The notes under the pieces: model-generated | What the model was told of the DNA's origin: nothing | Seen by the model: only the letters and a program-made list of their open reading frames with translations | Databases searched by the model: none | In this document: positions 50,170 to 59,991 of the stretch, piece by piece | Numbering within the stretch: position 1 is the first letter of the stretch | Layout of the letters: each line of letters starts with the position of its first letter | Position numbers and translations under genes: made by a program | Source: Flavobacteriales bacterium | GTDB taxonomy: Bacteria > Bacteroidota > Bacteroidia > Flavobacteriales_F > PHOS-HE28 | NCBI GenBank assembly: GCA_023957375.1 | Contig: JAMLHB010000002.1 | Location: forward strand, 806,001 to 870,000 | Length of the DNA stretch: 64,000 nucleotides | Direction of reading: 5' to 3'

Positions 50170-50589
50170 ATGGCCTCCATCACAGACTTCGAGGATCTTG
50201 ATATTTGGAAGGATGCACGTGTACTGAGCAAGAAGGTCCGTGAGGTGACCAAGCGGAAATCATTTGACGATGACCGGGACTTGCGTTGGCAGATCCGAAG
50301 CGCGGCCGTTTCAGCCATGTCCAACATTGCTGAAGGGTTTGAACGGAACAACAACAACTTCTTCCTTCAATTTCTTCGTACCGCGAAAGGGTCGGCCGGT
50401 GAAGTTCGTTCGCAGCTTTACTCATGCCTTGATGCTGGTTATGTAACGGAAGAAGAGTTCAAGCCCTTGCGTGAGGAGGCAAAGCTTCTCGGTCAACGAA
50501 TAGGGAAATTGATGGACTACTTGGAAGCATATCAGCGCCTACCAGGCAACGCCACCCGAAACACGGTCAAGGCCCGGCGCAACCCGTAA
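50170..50589 (+). CDS. Four-helix-bundle protein (23S rRNA intervening-sequence family), copy 1
   Basis: 139 residues of the S23/bIVP family (PF05635): [20 protein letters not shown], the central [22 protein letters not shown] and the [25 protein letters not shown] helix. Family members form ring-like pentamers; the DGR accessory protein Avd shares the fold. It sits between sdhC and sdhA, bounded on both sides by AACCCG repeats, and its function there is unknown. Confidence 0.9.
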   Translation: MASITDFEDLDIWKDARVLSKKVREVTKRKSFDDDRDLRWQIRSAAVSAMSNIAEGFERNNNNFFLQFLRTAKGSAGEVRSQLYSCLDAGYVTEEEFKPLREEAKLLGQRIGKLMDYLEAYQRLPGNATRNTVKARRNP

Positions 50590-50625
50590 CCCGCAACCGG
50601 CCAACCCGTAACCGCTCCCCTCGTC
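50578..50625. repeat. AACCCG-type repeat after four-helix-bundle gene 1
   Basis: Three units of the CAACCCGTAACC type overlapping the gene's 3' end and stopping 15 bases before sdhA. Confidence 0.7.
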
Positions 50626-50639
50626 AATCAGCAATTTCC

Positions 50640-52643
50640 ATGAGCACGCTCGATTCCAAAGTCCCAGATGGCCCGTTAGACAAGCAGTGGGCGCACCACA
50701 AGGAACACCTCCGCTTGGTGAACCCCGCCAACAAACGCCGCATCGACATCATCGTGGTGGGCACGGGCTTAGCCGGCGCTTCCGCCGCAGCTTCCCTGGC
50801 GGAGATGGGCTACAACGTGAAATCCTTCTGCTACCAGGACAGCGCCCGCCGCGCACACAGCATCGCCGCGCAGGGCGGCATCAACGCGGCGAAGAACTAC
50901 CCCAATGACGGTGACTCCATCTACCGCCTGTTCTACGACACGCTCAAGGGCGGGGACTACCGCAGCCGAGAAAGCAACACGTGGCGCCTGGCGGAGGTCA
51001 GCGCCAACATCATCGACCAGTGCGTGTCGCAAGGCGTGCCTTTTGCCCGCGACTACGGCGGACTGTTGGACAACCGCAGCTTCGGCGGCGCCTTGGTGAG
51101 CCGGACCTTTTACGCCCGCGGCCAAACGGGCCAGCAGTTGCTCCTCGGCGCTTACAGCGCACTAATGCGCCAGGTGGGCAAGGGCAAGGTGAAGATGTAC
51201 GACCGGCACGAGATGCTGGACCTGGTGTTAGTGGACGGCAAGGCGCGCGGCATCATTGCGCGCAACTTGGTCACCGGGCAGATTGAACGCCACGGCGCGC
51301 ATGCCGTGCTGCTCTGCACCGGCGGCTATGGCAACGTGTTCTTCCTGAGCACCAATGCCATGGGCAGCAACGTCACCGCAGCCTGGAAGGCGCACAAGCG
51401 CGGGGCCTACATGGCGAACCCCTGCTACACACAGATCCACCCCACCTGCATCCCCGTGAGCGGCGACCACCAGAGCAAGCTCACCCTGATGAGCGAGAGC
51501 CTGCGGAACGACGGCCGCATCTGGGTGCCGAAAAAGAAGGAGGATGCCGTGGCCATTCAACAAGGAAAGAAGAAGGGCAGCGACATTGCCGAGGACGACC
51601 GCGACTACTACCTGGAGCGCCGCTACCCCAGCTTCGGCAACTTGGTGCCGCGCGACGTGGCCAGCCGCGCCGCCAAGGAGCGCTGCGACGCGGGCTTCGG
51701 CGTGAACAAGACCGGGGAGGCCGTGTACCTGGACTTCGGTTCCGCCTTTGAACGCTACGGAAAGATGGAGGCCAACGTACACCACATCGAAAACCCCAGC
51801 AAGGAGAAGATCCTCGAACTGGGCAAGCAGGTGGTGAGTGCCAAGTATGGCAACCTCTTCGACATGTACGAGAACATCGTGGGCGAGAACCCCTACGAGC
51901 ACCCGATGAAGATCTACCCCGCCGTACACTACACCATGGGCGGGCTGTGGGTGGACTACAACCTGCAGAGCACCATCCCCGGCATGTACGTGCTGGGCGA
52001 GGCGAACTTCAGCGACCACGGCGCCAACCGCTTGGGCGCATCCGCGCTGATGCAGGGCCTGGCCGATGGCTACTTCGTGATCCCCTACACCATCGCCGAC
52101 CAGTTGGCGGGGGAGATCCGCACGGGCCCCATCAAGACCGACACATCCGAGTTCGACGAGGCGGAGAAGCACGTGCGCGACCGCATTGAGCAACTGCTGA
52201 ACACCAAGGGTACCGAGCCGGTGGACCACTTCCACAAGCGCTTAGGCAAGGCGATGTGGGAGTATTGCGGCATGACGCGCACCGCCGCAGGCCTGCAGAA
52301 GGGCATTGAGGAGATCCGCAAGATCCGCGAGGATTTTTGGAAGAACGTGCGCGTGCCGGGCAAGGCCGATGAGTTCAACCAGGAACTGGAGAAAGCCGGT
52401 CGTGTGGCCGACTTCCTGGAGCTGGGTGAGCTAATGTGCAAGGATGCCCTGCACCGCAACGAAAGCTGCGGCGGCCACTTCCGCGAGGAATACCAGACCG
52501 AGGAGGGAGAAGCCCTGCGCGACGACAACAACTTCGCCTACGTGGGCGCCTGGGAATGGAAAGGTGATCCCGGAACGGCGGAGTTGCACAAGGAGGCGTT
52601 GACGTTCACGGTGCTGCAATTGTCACAGAGGAGTTATAAGTGA
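50640..52643 (+). CDS. sdhA: Succinate dehydrogenase flavoprotein subunit
   Basis: 667 residues. FAD motif [19 protein letters not shown] (near 38-56), the flavinylation region [17 protein letters not shown] with the covalent-FAD His, and active-site segments [23 protein letters not shown] and [24 protein letters not shown]. Length suits the Bacteroidota/epsilon-type enzyme. It oxidises succinate to fumarate in the TCA cycle or runs in reverse. Its neighbours on both sides are four-helix-bundle genes. Confidence 0.97.
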   Translation: MSTLDSKVPDGPLDKQWAHHKEHLRLVNPANKRRIDIIVVGTGLAGASAAASLAEMGYNVKSFCYQDSARRAHSIAAQGGINAAKNYPNDGDSIYRLFYDTLKGGDYRSRESNTWRLAEVSANIIDQCVSQGVPFARDYGGLLDNRSFGGALVSRTFYARGQTGQQLLLGAYSALMRQVGKGKVKMYDRHEMLDLVLVDGKARGIIARNLVTGQIERHGAHAVLLCTGGYGNVFFLSTNAMGSNVTAAWKAHKRGAYMANPCYTQIHPTCIPVSGDHQSKLTLMSESLRNDGRIWVPKKKEDAVAIQQGKKKGSDIAEDDRDYYLERRYPSFGNLVPRDVASRAAKERCDAGFGVNKTGEAVYLDFGSAFERYGKMEANVHHIENPSKEKILELGKQVVSAKYGNLFDMYENIVGENPYEHPMKIYPAVHYTMGGLWVDYNLQSTIPGMYVLGEANFSDHGANRLGASALMQGLADGYFVIPYTIADQLAGEIRTGPIKTDTSEFDEAEKHVRDRIEQLLNTKGTEPVDHFHKRLGKAMWEYCGMTRTAAGLQKGIEEIRKIREDFWKNVRVPGKADEFNQELEKAGRVADFLELGELMCKDALHRNESCGGHFREEYQTEEGEALRDDNNFAYVGAWEWKGDPGTAELHKEALTFTVLQLSQRSYK

Positions 52644-52644
52644 G

Positions 52645-52738
52645 GAGGGAGAGAGGAAGAGAGAGAGAGGAAGAGAGAGAGAGGAAGAGAGGAAGAGAGG
52701 AAGAGAGAGAGGAAGAGAGGAAGAGAGGGAGGGGAGGT
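52645..52738. repeat. GA-rich microsatellite
   Basis: About 94 bases of GAGAGGAAGA-type units directly after sdhA. A shorter complementary CT-rich tract (about 53277-53308) follows the next gene. Confidence 0.9.
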
Positions 52739-52767
52739 GATGAATTGGTGGATAAGAAACCATTACG

Positions 52768-53238
52768 ATGAGCGAAGAACCTGCACGGTACGGCCTGAAG
52801 AACCAGGATTGGGTTCTTGACGGGCATTTCGAGCTTGGGGATATCCTTTCTCAAGTGGCCGAACCCGGAGGAAAGGGTTACGTCTCCCATTTCAGGGATT
52901 TTCGCGTATGGCAGCAGGGAATGGATCTTGTGGACCGCGTTTATGAATTGAGTGCGCGGTTTCCCAAGGAAGAATTGTACGGCCTCACATCCCAAGTTCG
53001 GCGGGCGGCGGTGTCCGTTCCTTCCAACATTGCCGAAGGCTGGGGGCGCAACCGCAAGGGTTATATGTCACTCGGGTTGAGCTATGCACGCGGCTCGGCA
53101 CACGAGGTGGAAACGCAATTGGAGATCGCGGTTCGCCTGGGATGGCTTTCCCGGAATGAACTAATCCCTGTCTTTGACCAATTGAACATCCTGAGCAGCG
53201 GCCTCCTTCGATTCATGCACACATTGGAGAAGCGATGA
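52768..53238 (+). CDS. Four-helix-bundle protein (23S rRNA intervening-sequence family), copy 2
   Basis: 156 residues. After a divergent N-terminal about 40 residues, [40 protein letters not shown] and [22 protein letters not shown] match the bIVP/S23 family. It is only distantly like copy 1, so the two arrived separately. It sits between sdhA and sdhB, flanked by GA- and CT-rich tracts. Confidence 0.88.
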   Translation: MSEEPARYGLKNQDWVLDGHFELGDILSQVAEPGGKGYVSHFRDFRVWQQGMDLVDRVYELSARFPKEELYGLTSQVRRAAVSVPSNIAEGWGRNRKGYMSLGLSYARGSAHEVETQLEIAVRLGWLSRNELIPVFDQLNILSSGLLRFMHTLEKR

Positions 53239-53314
53239 GCACGAAGCAGCGCACGACTTTGGCAAGTTGTGCCATCCTCACCTCTTCACTTCTTCACTTC
53301 ATCTCCCGCATTCA

Positions 53315-54103
53315 ATGAAACTCACACTCAAGATCTGGCGCCAAGCAGGCCCAAAGGCCAAGGGCCAAATGGTGGACTACCCCGTTGACGGCATCAGCGA
53401 GGACATGTCCTTCCTGGAGATGCTGGACGTGCTCAACGACAAGCTGATCCTCGAAGGGCAGGAACCCATCGCGTTCGACCACGACTGCCGCGAGGGCATT
53501 TGCGGCGCGTGCAGCCTGTTCATCGACGGCCGCCCGCATGGCCCGGGCCGCCACATCACCACGTGCCAGTTGCACATGCGCCGCTTCAAGGACGGCGATG
53601 TGATCCACGTGGAACCATGGCGGGCCAAGGCCTTCCCGGTGATCAAGGACCTGGTGGTGGACCGCAGCGCCTTTGACCGCATCCAGCAGGCCGGCGGCTT
53701 CGTGAGCGTGAACACCAACGGCAATTTGGTGGATGCCAACGCGATCCCCGTGCCCAAGGCGGATGCCGACAAGGCCTTCGATGCCGCCACCTGCATTGGC
53801 TGCGGCGCGTGCGTGGCCGCCTGTCCCAACAGTTCAGCCATGCTCTTCGTCTCGGCCAAGGTGAGCCAGTTCGCCCTGCTGCCCCAAGGCCGTGCGGAAG
53901 CCAAGGAGCGCGCGTTGAACATGGTGGACCAGATGGATGCCGAGAAGTTCGGCAACTGCTCCAACATCGGCGCTTGCGAGATCGAGTGTCCCAAGGACAT
54001 CTCCTTGGAGAACATCGCGCGGCTGAACCGCGAGTATTTGGGCGCCGCTGTGAGCAAGGAAGAGGGTCCCCCGGTGCCCTTCCACAAGCCGAAGCAGGCT
54101 TGA
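53315..54103 (+). CDS. sdhB: Succinate dehydrogenase iron-sulfur subunit
   Basis: 262 residues. [2Fe-2S] ligands in [15 protein letters not shown] plus the later ITTC, [4Fe-4S] site [12 protein letters not shown] and [3Fe-4S] site [12 protein letters not shown] are all intact. It carries electrons from SdhA to SdhC. The start at 53315 gives [10 protein letters not shown]; upstream in-frame codons are part of the CT-rich tract. Last gene of the interrupted sdhCAB operon. Confidence 0.96.
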   Translation: MKLTLKIWRQAGPKAKGQMVDYPVDGISEDMSFLEMLDVLNDKLILEGQEPIAFDHDCREGICGACSLFIDGRPHGPGRHITTCQLHMRRFKDGDVIHVEPWRAKAFPVIKDLVVDRSAFDRIQQAGGFVSVNTNGNLVDANAIPVPKADADKAFDAATCIGCGACVAACPNSSAMLFVSAKVSQFALLPQGRAEAKERALNMVDQMDAEKFGNCSNIGACEIECPKDISLENIARLNREYLGAAVSKEEGPPVPFHKPKQA

Positions 54104-54197
54104 GGGGCTCCTTCTTCCATTGGGGCCAGGCCCCCTGCCGAACCGGGAGCTGTAGTGCATGGGGTTCTTCCGGAAAGCATGGAAAAACAGCCGCTGC

Positions 54198-54710
54198 TCA
54201 CGTCAGGAAGCGCCGATAATGGGCCAGGCTTTCCGCGTCAAAGCACACGAACATCACCTGTTGCAGGGTGGTCAGTGATGCGGCCACATCCCGCACCGTG
54301 CGTACGGCGATTTCTGCCGCCAAGTCCTTCGGGAAACCGTAAACGCCCGTGCTGATGCCCGGGAAGGCGATGGATGACAAGCCGCGCTCCCCGACGAGCA
54401 GCAAGCTGTTGCGGTAGCAACTGGCCAACAGCTCCGGTTCGTTCCTTCTGCCTCCGTGCCAAACCGGCCCCACCGTGTGGATCACGTACTTGGCCGGCAG
54501 CTTTCCGGCCCGTGTGATCACGGCTTCGCCGGTGGCGCATCCACCCTGCCGCGCCACGACCGCCCTGCAGTCTTCCATGATCTGCGGACCGCCCGCACGG
54601 TGGATCGCACCGTCCACGCCACCGCCGCCCATCAAGCTGTTGTTCGCCGCGTTCACGATGGCCTCCGCCGCAATGGTGGTGATGTCGCCTTGAAGGGCTG
54701 TGAAGCGCAT
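54198..54710 (-). CDS. Macro-domain protein, O-acetyl-ADP-ribose deacetylase-like
   Basis: 170 residues forming one macro domain: GDITTIAAEAIVNAANNSL, GGGGVDGAIHRAGG with the ADP-ribose loop, YVIHTVGPVW, and FPGISTGVYGFP. This is the MacroD/YmdB type, which removes ADP-ribose from proteins or hydrolyses O-acetyl-ADP-ribose. Convergent with sdhB, and followed upstream by a small hypothetical gene. Confidence 0.92.
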   Translation of the reverse strand: MRFTALQGDITTIAAEAIVNAANNSLMGGGGVDGAIHRAGGPQIMEDCRAVVARQGGCATGEAVITRAGKLPAKYVIHTVGPVWHGGRRNEPELLASCYRNSLLLVGERGLSSIAFPGISTGVYGFPKDLAAEIAVRTVRDVAASLTTLQQVMFVCFDAESLAHYRRFLT

Positions 54711-54731
54711 GGCTCGGAAGTGGTGCCCGGT

Positions 54732-55064
54732 TCAATGGCTCTCGAAGTAAAGCAACGCCGCCTCCTTCAGCAATTGCTCCTGTTCGTCGGAACTCATCGG
54801 GGGCAGTTCCTTGGCGCGCTGGAAGTGCGGCCATCCGTCCTCATCACGGCCTGCCGGCGCATAGTAGCCATACAGGGCCAGCAAGGTGGAGACGGCGATG
54901 TGCATCAGGCCGATCTTCTCGTCCTTCGCGAAGTTCCGCGCCGGTTGGCCCAGTTCCTGCACGCCGATCAGGAAGAGCAACGCATCCATGTCCATGGGCA
55001 TGCCGAAGCGGTCCTCCATGCGCTTCATCAGAAGGCGCCAACGGGCATCCAGTACCAAGTCCAT
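54732..55064 (-). CDS. Conserved hypothetical protein
   Basis: 110 residues, helical and acidic, starting MDLVLDARWRLLMKRMEDRF and continuing FLIGVQELGQPARNF, KIGLMHIAVSTLLALYGYY. I believe similar proteins are common in Bacteroidota but cannot name a family. ATG 55064 is chosen; a near -7 box TACCTTCG lies about 16 bases upstream. It shares a divergent promoter region with cvpA. Confidence 0.72.
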   Translation of the reverse strand: MDLVLDARWRLLMKRMEDRFGMPMDMDALLFLIGVQELGQPARNFAKDEKIGLMHIAVSTLLALYGYYAPAGRDEDGWPHFQRAKELPPMSSDEQEQLLKEAALLYFESH

Positions 55065-55135
55065 CTTTTGCGGGGCCGAAGGTAGCAGGCTCTCCGCGCC
55101 CTGGCGCCAGGCATGTGTGCCGTACACTTGTTGCG

Positions 55136-55654
55136 ATGAACTGGTTGGACTGGTTGTTGATCGCCCTGTTGGCCGTTGCGGCGGTGCGCGGCTTTTTTCG
55201 CGGCTTCGTGGTGGAGCTGGCCTCGCTGGTGGCCTTGGTCCTCGGCATCTGGGCGGCATCGCACTACAATGCGGCCGTGGCGGCCTGGATCGGCCTGGAT
55301 CCCCGTCATGAGGTGATCTCCTTCCTGGTCACCTTCATCGGCGTGCTGGTGGCCATACACTTGTTGGCCAAGCTGATCACCAAGGTGATGGACCTGGCCC
55401 AGCTCGGGCTGCCCAACAAGGTGGCCGGTCTGTTCTTTGGCGCCCTGCGTGCCGCGTTTGTGCTCAGCGTGGCGTTGAACATTCTGATGGTGCGCACGGA
55501 GGTCTCCGGACTGATCCCGCACCGGACCCTGGAACAGTCCATGCTTTTTCCGTCCCTGCGGGCCTTTGCCCCGATGATCGTGCCTGCGCTGGGCGATACG
55601 CAGTGGTTGAAGGACGGTTTGCAGGCGTTGAAGGACGAAGTGGGGCGCTCCTGA
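55136..55654 (+). CDS. CvpA family membrane protein
   Basis: 172 residues. Four hydrophobic segments and the N-terminal pattern MNWLDWLLIALLAVAAVRGFFRGFVVELASLVALVLG identify CvpA (PF02674). In other bacteria it affects colicin V export and envelope stress; its exact action is unknown. It stands alone. Confidence 0.9.
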   Translation: MNWLDWLLIALLAVAAVRGFFRGFVVELASLVALVLGIWAASHYNAAVAAWIGLDPRHEVISFLVTFIGVLVAIHLLAKLITKVMDLAQLGLPNKVAGLFFGALRAAFVLSVALNILMVRTEVSGLIPHRTLEQSMLFPSLRAFAPMIVPALGDTQWLKDGLQALKDEVGRS

Positions 55655-55697
55655 CCTTTCGCACCCTGCAGGGCGGGCGATCGGGTAGCTTCGCGGC

Positions 55698-56942
55698 ATG
55701 GACCATAGCAAGCTACGCCCCGAGAGCCTGATGATGAGCTACGGCTACAAGCCCGAGCTCAGCCAAGGCGCCGTGAAGTGCCCCATCTTCCAGACCAGCA
55801 CCTTCGTCTTCCAAAAAGCCGAGGACGGCAAAGCCTTCTTTGAGGTAGCCTACGGCCTGCGTGAACGAAGCGAGGGCGAGGAGCTGGGGCTGATCTACAG
55901 CCGCTTGAACAACCCCGACCTGGAGATCCTGGAGAACCGCCTCGGCCTGTGGGAGAACGCGGGGGATTGCGCCGTGTTCGAGAGCGGCATGAGCGCCATC
56001 ACCACCACCCTGCTGGAGTTTCTTTCACCCGGTGACCTGCTGCTGTTCAGCAATCCCATTTACGGCGGCACCGACCACTTCATCAAGCAGATCCTGACCC
56101 GTTTCGGCATCCATGTGCTCGGTTTCTATCCATGGGAACAGGACCGGCTGGAGGAGATCGTGCGCAAGAGCGGCAAAGCCGACCGCTTGAAGATGATCTA
56201 CGTGGAGACCCCGGCCAATCCGACCAACATCCTCATCGACATCGCTGCCTGCAGCCGCTTGGCGAAGACCTTTGGCACCTCCGAAAAGCCCGTGCTGCTG
56301 GCCGTGGACAACACTTACATGGGGCCACTGTGGCAGCACCCCATGAAGCAGGGCGCCGACCTGGTGCTCTACTCCGCCACCAAGTACATCGGCGGCCACA
56401 GCGACGTGATCGCTGGCGCGTGCTTGGGCAGCAAGGAACTGATCGGGCGGGTGAAAGGACTGCGCAGTTTCCTCGGTTGCATGGCCGGCCCCTGGACCGG
56501 TTGGCTGCTGCTGCGCAGCTTGGAAACACTGAAGCCGCGCATGGAAACCCAAGCCAGCAATGCCGCGGAGGTGGCCGCTTTCCTCAAGGGGCACCCCAAG
56601 GTGAGGAAGGTGCACTACCTGGGTTTTATCAATGAGCCAGCCCAGCAAGCCATCTACAAAAACCAGTGCTTCAGCGCGGGCGCCATGCTCTCCTTCGATG
56701 TGCAGGGCGGGGAACCCGAAGCCTTCCGTTTCCTCAATGCGCTGCAGCTTGTGAAACTCGCCGTGAGCTTGGGCAGCACCGAATCACTTGCGGAGCACCC
56801 GGCCACCATGACCCACGTGGGCGTGGACCCCGCAGAGCGTGAAAAACTCGGCATCACCGGAGGACTCGTGCGCCTGAGCGTGGGCGTGGAACATCCCGAC
56901 GACCTGATCGGGGACCTGAAGCAGGCGCTGGAAGCAGTCTGA
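55698..56942 (+). CDS. Cys/Met metabolism PLP-dependent enzyme (cystathionine gamma-synthase / methionine gamma-lyase family)
   Basis: 414 residues. PLP lysine Lys229 in YSATKYIGGHSDV, the SRLNNPDLEILENRL and FESGMSAI motifs, YVETPANPTN and VDNTYMGP follow the trans-sulfuration family. The Cys seen near the substrate in classical methionine gamma-lyases is not obvious, so cystathionine gamma-synthase/lyase or homocysteine-related activity is equally possible. Start follows a near -7 box (TAGCTTCG) by 4 bases. Confidence 0.88.
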   Translation: MDHSKLRPESLMMSYGYKPELSQGAVKCPIFQTSTFVFQKAEDGKAFFEVAYGLRERSEGEELGLIYSRLNNPDLEILENRLGLWENAGDCAVFESGMSAITTTLLEFLSPGDLLLFSNPIYGGTDHFIKQILTRFGIHVLGFYPWEQDRLEEIVRKSGKADRLKMIYVETPANPTNILIDIAACSRLAKTFGTSEKPVLLAVDNTYMGPLWQHPMKQGADLVLYSATKYIGGHSDVIAGACLGSKELIGRVKGLRSFLGCMAGPWTGWLLLRSLETLKPRMETQASNAAEVAAFLKGHPKVRKVHYLGFINEPAQQAIYKNQCFSAGAMLSFDVQGGEPEAFRFLNALQLVKLAVSLGSTESLAEHPATMTHVGVDPAEREKLGITGGLVRLSVGVEHPDDLIGDLKQALEAV

Positions 56943-57123
56943 CCTCAAGCACGATGGTGCCCGTTGCCGTGCGCCACGAAGAACAAGCCGGGTCCAGGCC
57001 CGTTGGGTACCTTGCCGCTGAACAACCACCTTGCCTTGGCGAACATTTTCCTTTCGGGGGGCGTCAGTTATCGAAGGCCAAGGGAAAGCACATGCCGATC
57101 GCCAAATGCCGGGGACCAAGACC

Positions 57124-58104
57124 ATGACACCATCGCCACAGCCAGCTGGTGACGATGCCGCCACGACGGAGTTCCGCCTCCATGTGGTGCGTGGCCTCAA
57201 GCAATCGCCCAAGCACATCCCCTCGCGGTTCCTGTATGATGCGGAAGGTGACCGCCTCTTTCAAAAGATCATGGCTTGCGGGGATTATTATCCAACGCGT
57301 GCCGAGGATGAGATCATGCGGATGCAAGCCGATGAGGTGATCCAGGCACTGGCCGGTGACCACAGGCAGTTCTCGCTCTTTGAGCTGGGTGCCGGTGACG
57401 GGGCCAAAACGAAACACTTGCTGCGCCGTGCCATGGCCACCGGGCGCGACCCGATGTACCGCCCCATCGACATTTCCGAGCATGTGCTGGAGGTGCTCCG
57501 CCACGGCTTGGCCAAGGAACTACCGGGGCTGCGTTTCCAAGCCGAGCAAGGCGAATACTTCCAGGTGGTGCAGCGCGGACTTGACGGCGACGGGCCCAAA
57601 GCCGTGCTCTTCCTTGGCTCCAACATCGGCAACATGCTGCGCCAGCAGGCTGTCCTCCTGCTGAAATCCATCGCCTCGCACATGGGACCGGACGACCGGC
57701 TGCTGGTGGGCTTCGACCGGAAAAAGGACCCGGCCGTGATCCTGCGCGCGTACAACGACCGCGACGGATTCACGCGGGAGTTCAACCTCAACTTGTTGCG
57801 CCGCATCAACCGCGAACTGGGGGCCGATTTCAATGTGGATGCGTTCATCCACGCTCCCAGCTACGACCCGGTGGAAGGCCGTGCCCTCAGCTTCCTGGTG
57901 AGCACCTGCGACCAAACGGTGCATGTGCCAGGCATGATGCAGCCCGTGCACTTCAAGGCCTGGGAAGCGCTGCATACGGAGATCAGCCAGAAATACGACC
58001 AGTCCATGATCGAGGAACTGGCCGCTGGAGCCTCCCTGCGGATAACCGAACAATTCAGCGACAGCCTGAACCACTTCCTGGACGTGGTGTTCGCGGTGCG
58101 GTGA
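57124..58104 (+). CDS. EgtD-like L-histidine N-alpha-methyltransferase
   Basis: 326 residues, the EgtD/DUF2260 family (PF10017). KHIPSRFLYDAEGDRLFQKI and YYPTRAEDEI at the start and the SAM motif LFELGAGDGAKT (about 85-96) are diagnostic; LFLGSNIGNM follows. EgtD makes hercynine, the first step of ergothioneine synthesis. EgtB is not in the window, and the histidine-binding residues cannot be checked by eye, so related substrates remain possible. Starts at 57106 or 57124 are possible. Confidence 0.88.
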   Translation: MTPSPQPAGDDAATTEFRLHVVRGLKQSPKHIPSRFLYDAEGDRLFQKIMACGDYYPTRAEDEIMRMQADEVIQALAGDHRQFSLFELGAGDGAKTKHLLRRAMATGRDPMYRPIDISEHVLEVLRHGLAKELPGLRFQAEQGEYFQVVQRGLDGDGPKAVLFLGSNIGNMLRQQAVLLLKSIASHMGPDDRLLVGFDRKKDPAVILRAYNDRDGFTREFNLNLLRRINRELGADFNVDAFIHAPSYDPVEGRALSFLVSTCDQTVHVPGMMQPVHFKAWEALHTEISQKYDQSMIEELAAGASLRITEQFSDSLNHFLDVVFAVR

Positions 58105-58163
58105 GCGGTAGCCGGCGCACAGTGCGTGGCCACCACCAACGTACCGTGCACAAGGCCGCTCAG

Positions 58164-59228
58164 TCACCTCAGCACTTCCACCAGGCGCTCCACCTCAGCT
58201 TCGGTGTTGTAGAAGTGGATCCCGAGGCGTAGACCGGCCCCGCGCAACTGCACCGGAATGTTGGCGGCCTTCAGCAATGCCTGCCGCTCCTTGCCGCCCT
58301 CGATGATGAGGATGCCTGCGCGGTCCCGTGCGTTGCTGCCGTTGAGGATGCGTACGCCCGCAGCATCCAGCCGCTGCACGGCATGGGCGGTCAGTTCCTG
58401 CACGCGCGCCCACACCACTTCGGCCCCTATGGCCGCATGGCGTTTCAACCCATCGCGCAGGCGCACGTGCGCCACGGGGTCCAGGTGTCCTTCGGCAAGC
58501 GCCTTCACCGGGTCAAAGCCCTTGCCTTCGGCCAGTTCAGAACGCACTTCGGGGCCGAGGTGGAAGAACCCGTTGCCAAAGCCGGCCAACGGCCATTTGT
58601 AACCACTGCCGCCGATGATGTCGATGGGCGTGCTGCGCAAATCGATCGGCACGCAACACCAGCTCTGGGTGATGTCCACCACGGACCAGGCGCCGTATTG
58701 GCGGCACAGATCGCCGAAGACGTGGAGGTCAATGGTGTGGCCCGTGCCCCACTGCACGTGGCTGATGCCCACCAATTGCGGCCTTTCCCGCTTCACCGCT
58801 TCCTCCAGTCTTGCCAAGGGTATGCTGCCATCCGCTTCCGGCTGCAGCATCACCACCTCAAAGCCGTTCCACTGGAAAGGCCCGTGCAGCGTGGGATAAT
58901 CGCCGCCCACCAGCAGCACCTTGGGCCGGTGCTTCAGCAGGGGCGCGATGCGGGCCAGGCCGGCCGTGAAACTTTGGAACAGCACCGTGCCTGCCACGTC
59001 GCCACCGATGTGCATGGCCACTTCACCGGCGATCTGCGCCAGCCCTTCCATCATCCAGTGGATGCCCCGCGTGGAGCCCTCTTGCACCAAGCGCTCGTGC
59101 TCTGCGTTCGCGGCCTCCACGGTGCTGCGCGCCATCAGCCCCATGGAGCCCGTGTCCAGATAGGTCTGGCCCGAGAGGCCGGGGTAGTTTCCGCGTATTT
59201 TCTCCCAATCGGTTTGAGGTGCCTTCAT
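58164..59228 (-). CDS. Class V aminotransferase / cysteine desulfurase-like PLP enzyme (EgtE-like?)
   Basis: 354 residues, fold type I. PLP contacts Asp185 (VVDITQSW) and Schiff-base Lys211 (GSGYKWPLAGFGNGFF); the start TYLDTGSMGLM is typical of class V enzymes. No active-site Cys loop of the SufS/IscS type is evident, so it is not an ordinary desulfurase. It converges on the EgtD-like gene; EgtE, the last ergothioneine enzyme, belongs to the same superfamily, so a link is possible but unproven. Confidence 0.82.
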   Translation of the reverse strand: MKAPQTDWEKIRGNYPGLSGQTYLDTGSMGLMARSTVEAANAEHERLVQEGSTRGIHWMMEGLAQIAGEVAMHIGGDVAGTVLFQSFTAGLARIAPLLKHRPKVLLVGGDYPTLHGPFQWNGFEVVMLQPEADGSIPLARLEEAVKRERPQLVGISHVQWGTGHTIDLHVFGDLCRQYGAWSVVDITQSWCCVPIDLRSTPIDIIGGSGYKWPLAGFGNGFFHLGPEVRSELAEGKGFDPVKALAEGHLDPVAHVRLRDGLKRHAAIGAEVVWARVQELTAHAVQRLDAAGVRILNGSNARDRAGILIIEGGKERQALLKAANIPVQLRGAGLRLGIHFYNTEAEVERLVEVLR

Positions 59229-59340
59229 GGGGCGAAGGTCGCAAGCATCCCCGGAGCGTGGAGCACGCCATGTTGAATGCCGGAGGGTTGGCGAACTCCC
59301 TCCTCCCATGCGCCATATTTGGAACCGGAATACGATCCCC

Positions 59341-59991
59341 ATGAAAAGCCATCGGTTTGCCTTCCTCTTGGCCACTGTGCCACTGCTCACCCCACCCGCA
59401 CTGGCCCAATTCCACCAAAAACGCAGTTTCCATGCTTCGCTCGGTGCAGCGCTCGGAGGGCATTCCACCACCAGCACCTTTACATTCCATCTTCTGGGCG
59501 TGGACTTTTCGAAAACACAAAATGATGGCGCTGCCACGTTCACTATACCGGTGCAGGTGGGTTATGGCCTGTCCGATGCGTTCAGTTTGGGGTTCTTCCT
59601 GGAACCCGGGAACTACCTGGACTCCAACCTCACCCGCACCAATGGCTTATTCCTGTACGGCATCGAGCCGCGTTTTTACGCGGTGAACAAGGAGCGCTTC
59701 GCCTGGATGCTGGGCCTGCAATTGGGCGGCACTGCATTGCGCATCACGGACAACGGCGGCGGCAAAACCAAGGAATCCCGATACAGCGGAAGCGTCTTCG
59801 GCATGGGCACGGCATTGCTCTTCGGACTATCGGACCGGATCGACCTGCAACTCCACTTCCGGTACATCGCCACAAGGATGCCCCTGCGGAGCTATTCAGA
59901 GGACGGCAAGAGCGTCTCCACCAAGGATTTCTCCGGTGAACTGCGCACGAGCGGGGTCGCCGCACAGCTGGGCGCAGGGTTCCGGTTCTGA
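59341..59991 (+). CDS. Outer-membrane beta-barrel protein
   Basis: 216 residues. Signal peptide to ALAQ (residue 20 or so), then alternating amphipathic strands (FHASLGAALGGHS, TIPVQVGYGLSDAFSLGFFLE, LQLHFRYIATRM) ending in LGAGFRF, an aromatic C-terminus of barrels. Of the OmpW/OMP_b-brl general type; role unknown. It ends about 490 bases before sufC. Confidence 0.82.
   Translation: MKSHRFAFLLATVPLLTPPALAQFHQKRSFHASLGAALGGHSTTSTFTFHLLGVDFSKTQNDGAATFTIPVQVGYGLSDAFSLGFFLEPGNYLDSNLTRTNGLFLYGIEPRFYAVNKERFAWMLGLQLGGTALRITDNGGGKTKESRYSGSVFGMGTALLFGLSDRIDLQLHFRYIATRMPLRSYSEDGKSVSTKDFSGELRTSGVAAQLGAGFRF

Noticed and set aside
50170..53238. Diversity-generating retroelement (Avd-like proteins)
   Set aside because: The four-helix-bundle proteins resemble Avd in fold, but there is no reverse transcriptase or template/variable repeat pair.
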